64,000 nucleotides of DNA, taken from Nereocystis luetkeana. Its lineage: Eukaryota; Sar; Phaeophyceae; Laminariales; Laminariaceae. The DNA lies in NCBI GenBank assembly GCA_031213475.1, contig JARUPZ010000010.1, forward strand, positions 3,623,970 to 3,687,969. Reading direction: 5' to 3'. This document shows, in pieces, positions 11,501 through 24,400 of the stretch. Every line of letters starts with the position of its first letter. The first letter of the stretch is position 1. Position numbers and translations under genes: made by a program. The notes under the pieces are model-generated. The model was not told the DNA's origin. It saw nothing but the letters and a program-made list of their open reading frames with translations, and ran no database searches.

Positions 11501-14500
11501 GAAACATACGTAGCAACACCCCTCCCAGTACCGTGGAACACCAGCCCGGGACGCACGTTTCTCGACTGACTGCCTCTCACTCCTACAGCCAGCACCGCAG
11601 CTATTACGGGGGTCCATAGTTAACAGGACCAAATATTGTTAGTAAAAATGGTTAAACATATAGGTTTTTATGTGTACCATAGGTCCTGTTAACTATGGTC
11701 CCCCGTAATAGTTGAGAGAGGCTCAAGCGAGGATGGGTTACGCAGCCATCGACCGTTCATCGGGGAATTTCGCTGACCCATTTTCTCCCTTCCCCCGTCC
11801 CCGCGCAATACTGTTGTTGTCCCATGCGCTTCACTGTGATGTCTAGACGCTGCACGTCCCGGTGCTGGAGCTAAACAGGAGTCAGCTTGAGGCGAAGGAT
11901 CAGTGGGGCCTGGCGCTAGCGATGCTCGCGGCCGGGAGCGGGACGGTGTCTATCATGAAGGACGTGCTTGAGCGGATTTCACGCGCTGAGGTGCCATACG
12001 TTGCATATTCAAGCTGTCTATACGCCAACTCAAATGTTTTGGCGCGTTACTAACTAGCTAAGCACAGCGTCTGTGTTTTTGTACTGGTGCCAATGACCCG
12101 CACTTCGTACGTAATGTCCGGAGACGTGCGGTGAGCCCTCACATACTGTCGAAACGGAAATTAGAAGAGAGCATGCTGTCTATGTGCACATAGTAGAAAC
12201 GGTCCGGTCTGCATCGCCGGACATTTGCTGAAAGGTTCAATAGTACCTGCATCTGGGCCGTATCCCCCACCGAGAACACAACAAGGGGGGTTTGGACCGG
12301 GCAGATCCAGCAGACGCATGTTGGCCTGTGAGCCCATCGGTTGCTTCGGAGAACGGTACATCGCTATCACACATCGCATACATAGCGGTAGGCATTTATC
12401 AGTTTTTTTCTCACTTATTACCACAAACGCACTAACTAGCATAGCAAAGCGCGCCATCATCTCTGTTTTGTGCATAACTAATGTTGCTGTTCAGCGTGTC
12501 ATCCCTGAGGCTGTTAGCTTGCTGGCTACACGTCACCGACTGCTTGCTACAATAGTTGGTCAATAGTTACGCTTGAATTGCGTGCGGTAGTAGCGGAGTT
12601 CTGCGTCTTTGTGGCACCTGATTTCAGTAAAACGCTTGCGGGTATGGCTCGAACTCTGTTTTGTGCTCGTGAAGACCGAGCGTTTCGTTATCAAAGGCTG
12701 GCTATCGTTAGGCCTCCAATCTACTGTGTTAACGGGCAGTCCACCTAACTCACTGGTCTACGATAGTCATCGTGATTTTGTGCTACCGCGATGTGTACCA
12801 CGCCGCCACGAGTGGCACCGCCATTATTTCACGATCGCCCCATGTCTTGCAAAACTCGTGTCCCTCTCTTACGACAGGACCACGATCGATTGCTGGACAG
12901 TGACTACCGGGGAAAGACGGTCCTTATGCACGCGGCCGGCGCGGGCAGAAGTGCGTTATTCGACGTCGTCTTGGGAGCCATTGGCACCTCTTTTTCCGAT
13001 AATGAGGTGAGGCACAGGGGCGTGTATCGTACATTTTGCTACGGCGTTCACTAACCGGCAAACGTGATGCCACCAACCGTTTTCTGGAGTTCCATGATCA
13101 CCACGTCCTTCCGGTAGTTGGTAGAGTCGAGTACAACAAGATACCTAGCGTGGCACACGAAGTAAATAGCTACGACATCGGGCGTTTTGGTGATAGGACA
13201 GCTGTACAATAATAGCGGCTCGCTCTTCCGCGAAATGTTTACGGGAATCGATAGCCTCGACCATTGAACGAGCCCAGTCTCCCTCCCTCTATACCTTTTC
13301 TCTCACCCCCTTTTGTGCGGTCTACAAAGATTGACAAGCAGCTGCTGCTCAAGTCGGGAAGCGATCGAAACATCCTCATGCACGCGGCGCGGGGCGGCGA
13401 CCAGATGGGGGTGAAGGCGGTGATCAACGCGTGCAAGGAGCACTTCTGTCCGTCTAAGGTGCGGCTGCGTGCTGTAAAAAATTACCCTTAAAATCCCCCA
13501 CGATACACGGCAGGGGGGTGTGAGGTTGCCAGTCAGCCGTAAATATTTCGGGGCAAAATGTGAAATGTACCCCAGTCGCAGAACAAGTCAAGCCTCTGCA
13601 AGCAGTTCTCCGCCCGACGCGGGGTATGCAGCGACCACGCCCTTGCCTTGGCGCTCTCGCAACCGAGACTCAATTATTTCGCCATGTACGCCATTCTGTC
13701 TAAGTTTTCCGACGGCTGAGAGGCTGTGAGCCGGGTCTATACAATCCCCATCATGCATGGCTGACGGTTCCTGTACGTGAGGGGCGCAGGGAGAGCCCAC
13801 CATAACATGAAAGGTGCCCGATGTCAACTTTGATGCTTTAGAACTGCGAGCCTCCCGGGAAATTGGGACTGGACATAGTGTGTACGCTTGTGGCGCACCT
13901 AAAGCACGTTTCTATGGGTCGCTTCAGACGCAAGAAACTCTGTTTCATTCACCACACGAAGCAGGCGCTGGCGAGAATAAATCGAACGAGCAGCCCGATG
14001 GCCTAGGAACACAGCGGATATGTAGATATATATATATATATATATACCATATTTGGTGTTTCAACGACAAGGCGTGCCTCGTTGGGTAGTTCTTCAGTCG
14101 AGGAGCCCGGGCAGCCCCCAGCTAAACACGCCTCGTCCCGTGAAAAGCGTGCAGTTAGCAAGGGGGTTCCGTAGATTTTTGAGCGATCGGTTTGTCTCGA
14201 CTGTCGTCGAACGTTACATTTTCGGAAGGCTCTCGGCCTCATATTTTTGAAAATGCCTTATTTGGGTGTCAACAACCTTCCCGTTCTGGAAGGGTCGAGC
14301 GCTGACAAACAATCGCACCCCGTGTGCGAAGTCTATGCTCTATACGGAAATCATCACCCGTCCACGTCCAGTGCGCCAGAAAGGGCAGTCACCTACCACC
14401 CCGTCTGTATGGATGGAGTTCCACTTTACCCCCGGTGTTGTTGGGTCGGTAGGGGAGGACACCTGTCGAGAGTACCGACCGTGCCCACGATCTAAAATGT

Positions 14501-17500
14501 TTTTCGGTTGACGCTTAATGTGCCCGAAAGAGCAAGCACCCCCCTCGCCCCCACCCCCCACCCCCTATATACGACAAGGACATTGGAATCGTAAGAAGGT
14601 TTTTTGTCACCGTGCAGAGTATCCGAAAACGCAATCACCCCCACGCCTCCCCCTCTGTAAGTATCTCCCCTTTGCAAGACAAGAAAACTCACTTCACCGC
14701 GCCGGGTTATTTTGCCGGCAGGTGAGGGCACTCGTGGAGGACACCGACGGCGATGGGATGACCTTCCTTATGCATGCGGCGTCTGGTGCCACAAATCACC
14801 ACTCCCACGCCGATCGCAGAGCCACCAGCAATCAACCGCGAGCACCCTCCCGGCCCCAGCATCGACGAATGAGGTCTACTGAATACCACATGGATTCTAG
14901 CTATTCTAGCCAGGCTAGTCGCCAAGTGCATCCGCTCAGCCGGCTCCCAAGTGTGTTTGGGGAGATGTCCCGTCTTCCAAGTGTTTTTGAAGAGAGCAAT
15001 CTGGGGGCTGGCGCCGGCAGATCTCCAACCGAGGGCCAGGAGGGGGACGGTGGGGGTGCGACCGCCGACCTTCCAGCTGCGTCGGACGATCTGCTAGGTA
15101 GTGCGCCTCGGAGGCTTGCCCCCAACCCCCCTGCGCTGTCTCATTCAGTCTCTCAAGCACCTCAAGACGGCGATGAGGTCGATGACCCCACGGTGTCGAT
15201 CCTGCGCCGGCAGAAGGGGATGATGTATCCCAGTCTGGTGGTGTTTAAGACGGCCTGGTCCGTGGTGGAAGAAGTGCTGTGGAAGGAGCAGGTGAGCCGT
15301 TGCTGCAGTACCGTACGGTAGGAGATAACACGATTGAGCTCAGGGGCTAAACGACGTGTGAGCTTACCAGTTTCTGACGATTGCACCCGCGACACCTCCT
15401 CAATCGTCTGCATGGCGACGACGGGTCTACGGCGCACCAGCGCGTGTATATGCCCTGCCCTCGTGTGTTCACGGCTCACGTTGGAGGAGGGCACTGCCGT
15501 TCACTGCCCTTGCCCGGACGAAGAAGGGCACAGGTACAACTGCCGAGGATGCATGTTGCTGAGATGCGGGTAGCACGTTTTGGAGCTTAACCATCCCTGA
15601 GTAACAAACCCCCTCAAACTAGAAGCAAAGAAACTACCCGAGATCAGTAAACGTTTTTTTTTTGTCTTCCATATCATTTTCGTTGTGTACCTACGCGTAG
15701 ACCATGTGGCTGGTGTTCATCTAGTTGATTGAGCTACGACCATACCGGGTGCACACTGTTACTGCAGTCGGCACAAACGACTGATCGCCGACAAGGCTCC
15801 CCATCTGTTAAGCTACCCCAATCGTCTTTTCTATTAAATTAAATGCTGTGTTGAATTGATTTTTTTTGTCATTATTTGTTAATCTCCCCTGATTGGTGGT
15901 GTATCAGGCTTTGACGCAACGGCCGGTACTATGTCATGGTCGAGATTTTGATTGCTGGGTGGCTTGCGGATGGTCTAGAGCCCTTCACGTTGGGCGCCTC
16001 AGAAGGAAAATAATTGTGATGTACACACCCTTACATAATTGGCGTGCTAGGGGTAAGGTAATCACCTCCACAGACGAGGAGAACCTCTACCGCACATCGC
16101 GTACGAGCGTCACAGCACACAGCAGGGGGAGATCAAATCGATCCCCGCCGGAGACCTTTCCGCAAAAAATGTTCCGCCTGGAAACGGAAAGCACGGTTAA
16201 TCGGAGATATGTAAATACGCCGCGCGCGCTCCGAGCGTTGCTGTATAGCTACTACTGTTGTTGCTGTTGTTGCTGCTGTTGTTATTATTGTGATTGTTGT
16301 TGTTGAAGTTGCTGTTGTTGCCGATATTGCTGTTGTCGATGTTGCTGTTGTTGCTGCGTTCTGTAGTCGCTACAACACGGCTTCTCTTCTTATCCTGAAC
16401 CCTTTTAGAACCGCAGCCCACTTTTGGGGGCAAACTACTCAATTTCCAAGTCGTTTGTCCCCAACACGGGACAGCGGCTATAGAGGGGTTAACCCCCTAT
16501 AAGAACTGCAACCATGCGTTTTGGGACATTCTTTTTGGAATTAGTGTGGGACACTGTTTCAGAGGTACAAGAGGTAAGGCAGCTTAGTTTTTGCTACAGT
16601 AGAACCTCGCGCAATCAGTCTATTTTCCACTGCCGTCAAACGATGTGCACGTTCCATCGCTGCCGGTCGATCGATCGTTCATCCGGCCGGTTGGTGGGTC
16701 CGTTGGTCGTTGGGTCCGACGGTCGGTCGGTCGGTCGGCCGGTCTGTCGGTGAGTCGGTCGGTCGGTCAGTCGATCGATCGGCTGGTTTGTCATTTCAGC
16801 CATCATCTGAAATGGTTTCTCTTTTGCCCACTTACCGGTTTTCCCCAAACTGTCGTTGGCTGTCTGTGGGCAAATGGCTTTTTTTAGATGTCCTCCTACC
16901 GCGTCACGGCAATGTGGAAAATTCGCACTTCACACTCGCTATTTTCTCGTACTTTATCCATAACCTCGTGGTGCTAAGTGTTCCCAGAACCCGTATCCGC
17001 CATCCCCCCTCCCGCTCGCCCACCGTGCGACAGATCCGGGAGCAGTTGAGGAAAAAGGATTCTTGGGGCAGGACCATCTTGACGCATGCAGTTCTGTCCG
17101 GGCGTCTTCAAGTGTTCGACGCGGCGTTCAACGCGATGCGGGAGCATATTCTCGACAGCGAGGTTCGGGCCTATCACTCTCCGTGCCAGCCTGCGTCTTA
17201 TGAAACAGTCGCGGCCGTCTCTGCTCCCTAACCCTCCCGTACGCAGTGAAGTGTTTGTAGTTGATAGATGCGTTCAACCGTAGTTTTTTGTATCACTCTA
17301 TGGTCCCTGTCGGGTGCTGGTCGAGAAGTAGTGCTGGTTGCTGGCTATATGAAATGGTTGTGTAATCGCTTGGCACGAACGAGAGTCACGAGCGAGGATA
17401 TACGAGTGCGCGGAGTATATAGTAGAGCCGATTGGCACCATCTAGAGTGCCGGCATGGTTGTTCTGGCGCATACCAGCCCTATAGACAGACCAACCCTGT

Positions 17501-20500
17501 ACTATCACGGAGGACCATAGTAAATACATGGCAGGACCTACGGTACACGCAAAGACCGATATATTTACCTATTTTTACTAACAATATTATTTGCACCTAG
17601 TTACTCTGATGCCCCGTAATATAGCCCAATACTGATTTGCACCCAGCAATAGTCTTCGTCGTACACTCTACAGGCCGTAGGATTGTTCACCAGACTCGGG
17701 ATTTCCAATTTTTCTGGCAGCTTGTCTGCGTATGGGTGGGGTAGCGAGAGCTCTTCGAATGAGGGCTCAGGGAACCTTTTAGCGCACCCGAACCATAGCG
17801 TGTGCGTCCTCCTCAGGCGAAAAGGCCGGAAAAATCAATGTTTTTTGTACCTCAACCTGTAGTAGCCCATATTTTACTACTACTGGGGGTGCGGTTTTTT
17901 CCCTGAACATATATTGTGTAGCACCATCAGTGCTGTCAGCTCACTCTAGCCCGTGCCTTTGCCCTGTGACCCGCCGTGATGCGACACACTACCGTAACGT
18001 ACCGCTGTGCGTGATGAAAACGAAACTTCCAGACGGACAGCCTCTTGGGCGTGAACAAAGAGGACAACCACGTATCGATCATGGAGGCCGCACTGGAGAT
18101 CGCCTCGAAGGAGATGGGAACGCTCGTCGCCCTCAGGGACCAACAGCTTAAGGTGCTATACACGACAGGGCTAGCACCCGTTTCGGCCATACCGAAGTTC
18201 CGACTAATCTGTCTTCTCAACTGGAAAGTTGTAGTAAAAAATATTTCAACATTTTGTTGCTTGACACATGTTTCGGTAAAGCCATGCTGTAGGTAAGCCA
18301 TGGGGCTTCTCTCCGGCGCGAAGTGTACCGCTTCTTCTTGAAGACATTTCTAGATGAGAAATAGAGGTTCTCGGGCTGCGAACCTCATAGAGTTAGGTGT
18401 GAACCCTGAAGGGCAAACCCACGTCGTTCGTGAGGAAACCCATAAACAATGCATGTGCGCCCCTGCAATAGCATGTAGCATAGAGCAGTCAGTGTTATCT
18501 GCGGACCGTCCTACCTGTTGCGGCTATAGTATACCGAACACTCGTCGTCGGCAATACATTATGAGTGGAAATGGGTACCCAAAACGGTATAATAACCGGA
18601 TCTTTGATACCCGCACCCAAAATAGATTACCGCTGAGGCCTATGTATCTGCGAGCAATGCGTTTCTTCGCGAAACGCGCGGGAGAATGTGCGGGTTTCCC
18701 CGCGATAACTTCTGTCAAAACAATTCGCGGTGCGTAGCACGTAGTGACATTCGTCGCTGTAATGTCATCTAGAAAAATTCGATGGTGACGTCGTCCGTTC
18801 TCGAAACACGGTCTGAGACACATCGAGTACGTTGTTGTTCTCGATACGGGGAGAAGACAAGAATATATTTTTTTATTGGTCTCGGCCCGTATTTGCCGCT
18901 CTGATGAGTAACGTTTTGGGCGAAAGGTTTCCGACCAATTGAGGTTCCTTAAGTGATGAACGACCAGTTAGTTAGGATTAAACATTTACACATACACTCG
19001 TTTTAGGACTAACTAGCGCATACAAGTAAGTGCCGGTCGGGTGGCACGAACGAATTTCTTCCAAGAAGTATTGGATCGGGTGAGATATTGAGCTCCTAAA
19101 GTGAGGGGCTCAGGAGCGTCTGGTGCGCCCCTACTACTGTGGGATGGCTCTGTTATTCGCTGCTGTGATACTTGCTATGGTGTGTCCCGCGCGTCCCGCA
19201 GAAATCAATCGCTGAAGACAAGAAGGCCTCCACCATCGAAGCCAAGATGCAGTCCTTTATCCCGGGGAAGCTGATAGTGGTGAGCAAGCGAAATACGCAA
19301 CCGCCCCCCTTTATCGCGTGATTCTATACACCACGTTGAGAAATTTAGTGCTCTATCTAGGCGAAACTCATGGTCAGACGTGTACAGTACACGCTCCCGC
19401 CTTTTTTAAGCTGTCGGGTTGTCCGAGGTTCCATACGTCGGGCATAATATCAGATCCTCTCTCTGGGATCATCTAAAGTGTTCGAGGCAGATTGATCCCT
19501 GATTGATATGATCTGCATGCACGAACGATCTGCTGTGTACCAATCGTCGTGGGGGGGGGGCTGAATGACAAATTTCTCCTTGTACGCACGCTCGCCGGGT
19601 TTGTCTGTACCATGCGGCCGCTCTTGCGCAGCAGTCCGTAACGAACGGTAGATAACCGACCTACCGCATGACCTAGACCGGGATATGCCCGGTGTTGGCA
19701 AGGATCGATTCGTGCCCAAAAGCACTGCACCGATCTGCCATGCGCGCCCGCGATTTCTGCCCCGGGCATGGTCCCGCGTCACCACTACAGTATCCTACCT
19801 CATCTCCCAAAAGCAACCAATTAAACGAACTAATTCACCCCCAATCATGGCCGATTTTCCAGGACAACACGGCCGGCCCTGGTGCTGCCCTCGGCGCCTT
19901 CAAAGTCCGCATCAACCTCTTTTCCCCACAGTTTAGTTGTTGTCAAAATAGCAGTACTCGTACAAGAAATGAAATGTGGTGTTCCATACCCCTGGTCGAC
20001 GTAATCCCCTCATGGTCGAGATAATCGGTATAATTGAGCACCCAGGCTATCGTAAGCTGATACGTCGATATGGTATGTATCCCACGAGTTCATGTAACGG
20101 CGGCCTACCCTGTATTTCTAAGAGTTAGGGCTCCACTGGTTCCGCGGCTCTTCCTAACAACTCGTCATGCTAGACACGCATGAAAAAGGATGCGATGCAA
20201 GTTGCTATTACGGGGGTCCATAGTTAACAGGACCGAATATTGTTAGTAAAAATGGTTAAACACATAGGTTTTTATGTTAACTATGGTCCACCGTAATAGT
20301 ATCCACGACCGTCTACTAAAAACTGGGTTCCCCTATTAGAGCTGGGGGAAGTCGGATGTTCTGTACACAGTAAAACTTATCGTCGTCCGCCCAGAAATCT
20401 CCGAAACACTCGCTGCCAGCCGTCTCCGACAAAAAAAGGGTATCATGGTTTACTTCCTTCCTTCCACTGGCGCACAGTTCCCCCCACTCACTCCGCGGCA

Positions 20501-21437
20501 GGAGTTGCACGTTTTTGGGTAAGCATGTTTCCGAGCGGTTGAGAGATCCACACTTAAGCAGCCACACGCGCCGAATTTAGCATGATGCTTGTAGCGAGTA
20601 CCGTTGTTTGTTTAGGACTATAGCAGCACCACCCCTATAATAAAGGCATTGATCGACCAGCCTTCAAGGCTAAAAAGGCGATGCGCGTCAGCACAGAAGC
20701 CTTGCATGGTGGCTGGGTGGGTATGGGCGGGTACGCCAGCCGCAGCAGGTCTTGGCGAGAGCGGGCAGTACCTAATCTCCGAACGACTACGGTTGAGATG
20801 CGTTTAAGTGGATTGTACGATTTGTAGGACATGTATGGATGTTATAAAACGTTTGGGTTGATACGCGTGGACTGCGTAGCTGGTATGGAATGCCTTGTCA
20901 GATGGATTGTGTGACCTGGATGGTTATTGTGGCACACCGTGCTATCGCAGATTTTTCAGCTTCTCCTGCCGGAGACGGGAACCAGCGACGGAATACAAAA
21001 TGGAGCTTTCATCCTGCTGCTGATCCTGACGTTCTTTGCGCCGTTGTTGTCCTGGGCGAGCCACCTGGTGTCCAGGGAGAAGGTCGCCCTGGCCAAAGAC
21101 CAAAGGTGACCCGGGAAAAAAAGAGCAACAAGAAAAGGCAGGCCGTGATGAACAGGGAGTTGGGAACATTCTGAAGTCAGCATACTTGAGGCTAGTAGTA
21201 CTAAGTAAGTAGTGTAGAACGCACCCACCCATTATCAGAGAGATCAGAAAATTGGTCCGGGAGGGCTTTCGCGTTTCTTGTTAAATGCCTGGTAATATCA
21301 TACAAGTGTGCTGCTGCAGGGGAGGACACCTGTTGTTTCTCCAGTCAGTTGTTGGCATGCGTACCTCTCAGTATATATATGTGCATACCCCACCCCAAGA
21401 ACCGACTTTAAGATAACTATTATCACGGTCCCATTGC

Positions 21438-21478
<41 letters not shown>

Positions 21479-24400
21479 CCCTGGTATAAATATATAATAT
21501 GTATAGTGTGTATGTAAATATAAATTTTGAAGTATATATGTCAGCCCTACCACATAATATTGAGAAGTATCAAGATGGGATTGAAAGCACCATTATTTTA
21601 CGCCTTTGGATTCTATTAAATGAGACCACATAGCAATCAGGAGCCAATCATTGACACAAAAAGCTGCATGTTCCTATATTTCATCGGAGCATATATATCC
21701 CGTTCTGATTCTTATGTTCTTCCGCAACGGTCATTCTTTATGGTGGAGGACCATAGTAATCAGGACCAATCATAGACTCAAAAATATGTATGTTTCAGTA
21801 TTTCAAGCAAGCGTGTTTGGTCCTGATAACTAACTATATTTCCCCGTGGTTGTTGCCCTCTACGTTGTGGATGCCATTGTTATAATCGTATATAGGCGCT
21901 TCACGTCGTCAGATATAGATGGGGAGTGTAAGGATAGAAACATACCCTGTGGCACATGGTTAGGCGACAAACAATGAGTCCCCCGCCACCGCACGACCGA
22001 AGTATAAGGGCATGGAGTAGGTCAAATTAGAAATTAGCTAATAATAATGATCGACCTAAGCTCGTAGTAGTAGCGCGAATGATCACGTCCCACCCCCTAC
22101 GTATCGCAACCCTGTGCGTATGGTACGATGAGTAGCAATTTCAATTTTGTTTCGTCGAGACTACTTCGCATTATTACGCGGTGTGTAATTATTTTATCCC
22201 GGCGACACCCATTCACGGAACAAAAACTAACTACGTATAATAGTTTACAAGGCCGAAGGTTTAGCTACCAGGAGCACATTACTTTGTGACTGACTGTGGA
22301 GCCTTGGAATGGACGTGCACGCAACGATCTCGTACAACATTAATTAATTGAGGATCATTGGAGTTTGGTGGGTTCTAGGGTGTAAAAAGTTTAACGGCAT
22401 AGAATAGTCGTTTTCCATGTTTTTGACAAATAATTTTGGAGTTTTTGCCACTACACTTGCATACTATTACAGTACTACTACCTGTAGGCGCAGACAGACT
22501 TCTGAGAGTACGGCAGGATAGATATGCACTGACTGGAGGCTCAGGGTTGACGCTTTTCGGGTAGTTGGCGGCATCCACGGGCTGCTTATTATGATTGTTT
22601 TTCCCTTAATTAAGAAGGTCCTCAATTTTCCTGCGAAAAGGGCAGAAACGAAGAAATACGATTGGTTGATGGGTTGGCAGGGGCTTACAGAGCAACGTCT
22701 GCACTTTTTCAGGACCACTGTATCTATCTGCAATAAAACGCCGCCCGCTTCTTCGACGAAGGTATACCTCGTATCTACTGCGCAACCAGTACTCCCAACA
22801 AATAATCTTTTTTCCCATCCCTCCTTTCCCACATTGCCTGGTGTACCATCTGCCCAAGAGGCGGGACTTAATACCTTCACGACAACGATCCATTTAATTA
22901 TTTATTTCACTCGACCCACGCCTTTTAAGTGGTGTATGGCCCTGTGGTAGTGTTCACAAAATAGGGGGCAGTGAAAGGACGTCCGTATCACATGCAAAAC
23001 ACCTTCACCTAGCTTGCATTGATTGGTGCATCGTACCTGAGGGAACACCGAGAACGACATGCTGGATATCGGTTGATAGAAAATATGGATTTGACGTGGA
23101 AGACTCATGTTATGACCGCACCTCAAACTATCACTGGGCCGATTCAAGCACAACAATAACACAAAACAACAAGGGAGGACACTCTCGAAAGGGTTAGGGC
23201 CAGGGCTAGAGCATAGCCATATTATCGTGTCGCTCGCAAGTTTGTGAAGCAATGGGTTTAAAGTGCCTCAACTCATCACTAGTCAATGACAGGATTGTTT
23301 TACGCAACACCCACCCATCCACCCATCCACCCACCCACCCACCCATACCGACTCATGCCGTTGTTGATTCGATGCTCTCGGCGGTGGTGCTCGTCCGTCT
23401 CCCCAGACATTCCATGATGACGAACCTGCTGTCTGCGCCGGCCATCTTCTTCTGGGGTGTCGCAACCAGCGATATTGGAGAGGACAGCCTGGACTGGTCC
23501 AAATCGACGAGCGCCGCCGCTCTCGCCGTGGCGACGATTATCATTCCCGCTCTCGATGCTTTCGTGGCCAACAGAAGAGTGGAGCAGTGGCTAGACAAGG
23601 TGACGACACACAGACGACTTAATTAAGGAAAAACAGCGCGTACACTCCTATCTATGACATGATCACTCGGGGCCAATGCTGTTGAGGTTGGCAGAGAGGC
23701 CGGGTAAGCGGCCAGACCTTCGGTGTGACCGAAAACAGCACACGTACGCATATATTATGTCCTTTGCATTCGCCCCTTTCTTTGCTCGACGTGAGCCGGA
23801 CGGAGGAGAAACAAAAGGTGCGCCGCGGGATAGATAGGATATGCCACGCATAGCGGTTTGTTGAAGGGCGTCGATAGTAGTACAGCAAACACACACATAT
23901 ATATATACTATAATATAATAGCCCGCCTGTGCTCTGAACGTTTCAGTACTTGTGCCGTAGGTTGAAAATAGACATCACCACACCACAGCCGCAGCATCAT
24001 CATACCAGTCATTGCCGACTCTCTACGTTGATAAGGTCTACGAAGACTCTGGTATTGGAAGCCACATCATATATATATCACTGCAGCAGTGGTCTCTCTA
24101 CAGTGCCAGTAACCCGATATTATAGTTGTCTATGGAATCGATTGGTACGGCGGTGTGCGGAACAGTGCCGGTAGCCACGATAGGGTCGGTATCGTCGGTT
24201 GGTGAAAACCGACACTACTATAGAGGCGCCACTACTATCTCCATACGCCAGCGATCTGTTCGCGGGTGCATGGCTCCACCCTGCGAAAATATATCCGTTT
24301 GCGGGATACGTGAGAACCAAACCTCACAGATTCATGTTCCAAACAACCATAAGAAGGGGTTAGGGATCAAGACACGTCCTTGCACCGACTCAATAGAGGA

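Noticed and set aside
19860-19930. Possible exon with AALGAFKVRINLF, also seen near 46850 in the right arm
   Set aside because: A 2-bp indel between arms breaks the shared frame, the donor is poor, and the neighbouring exons already join in phase without it.
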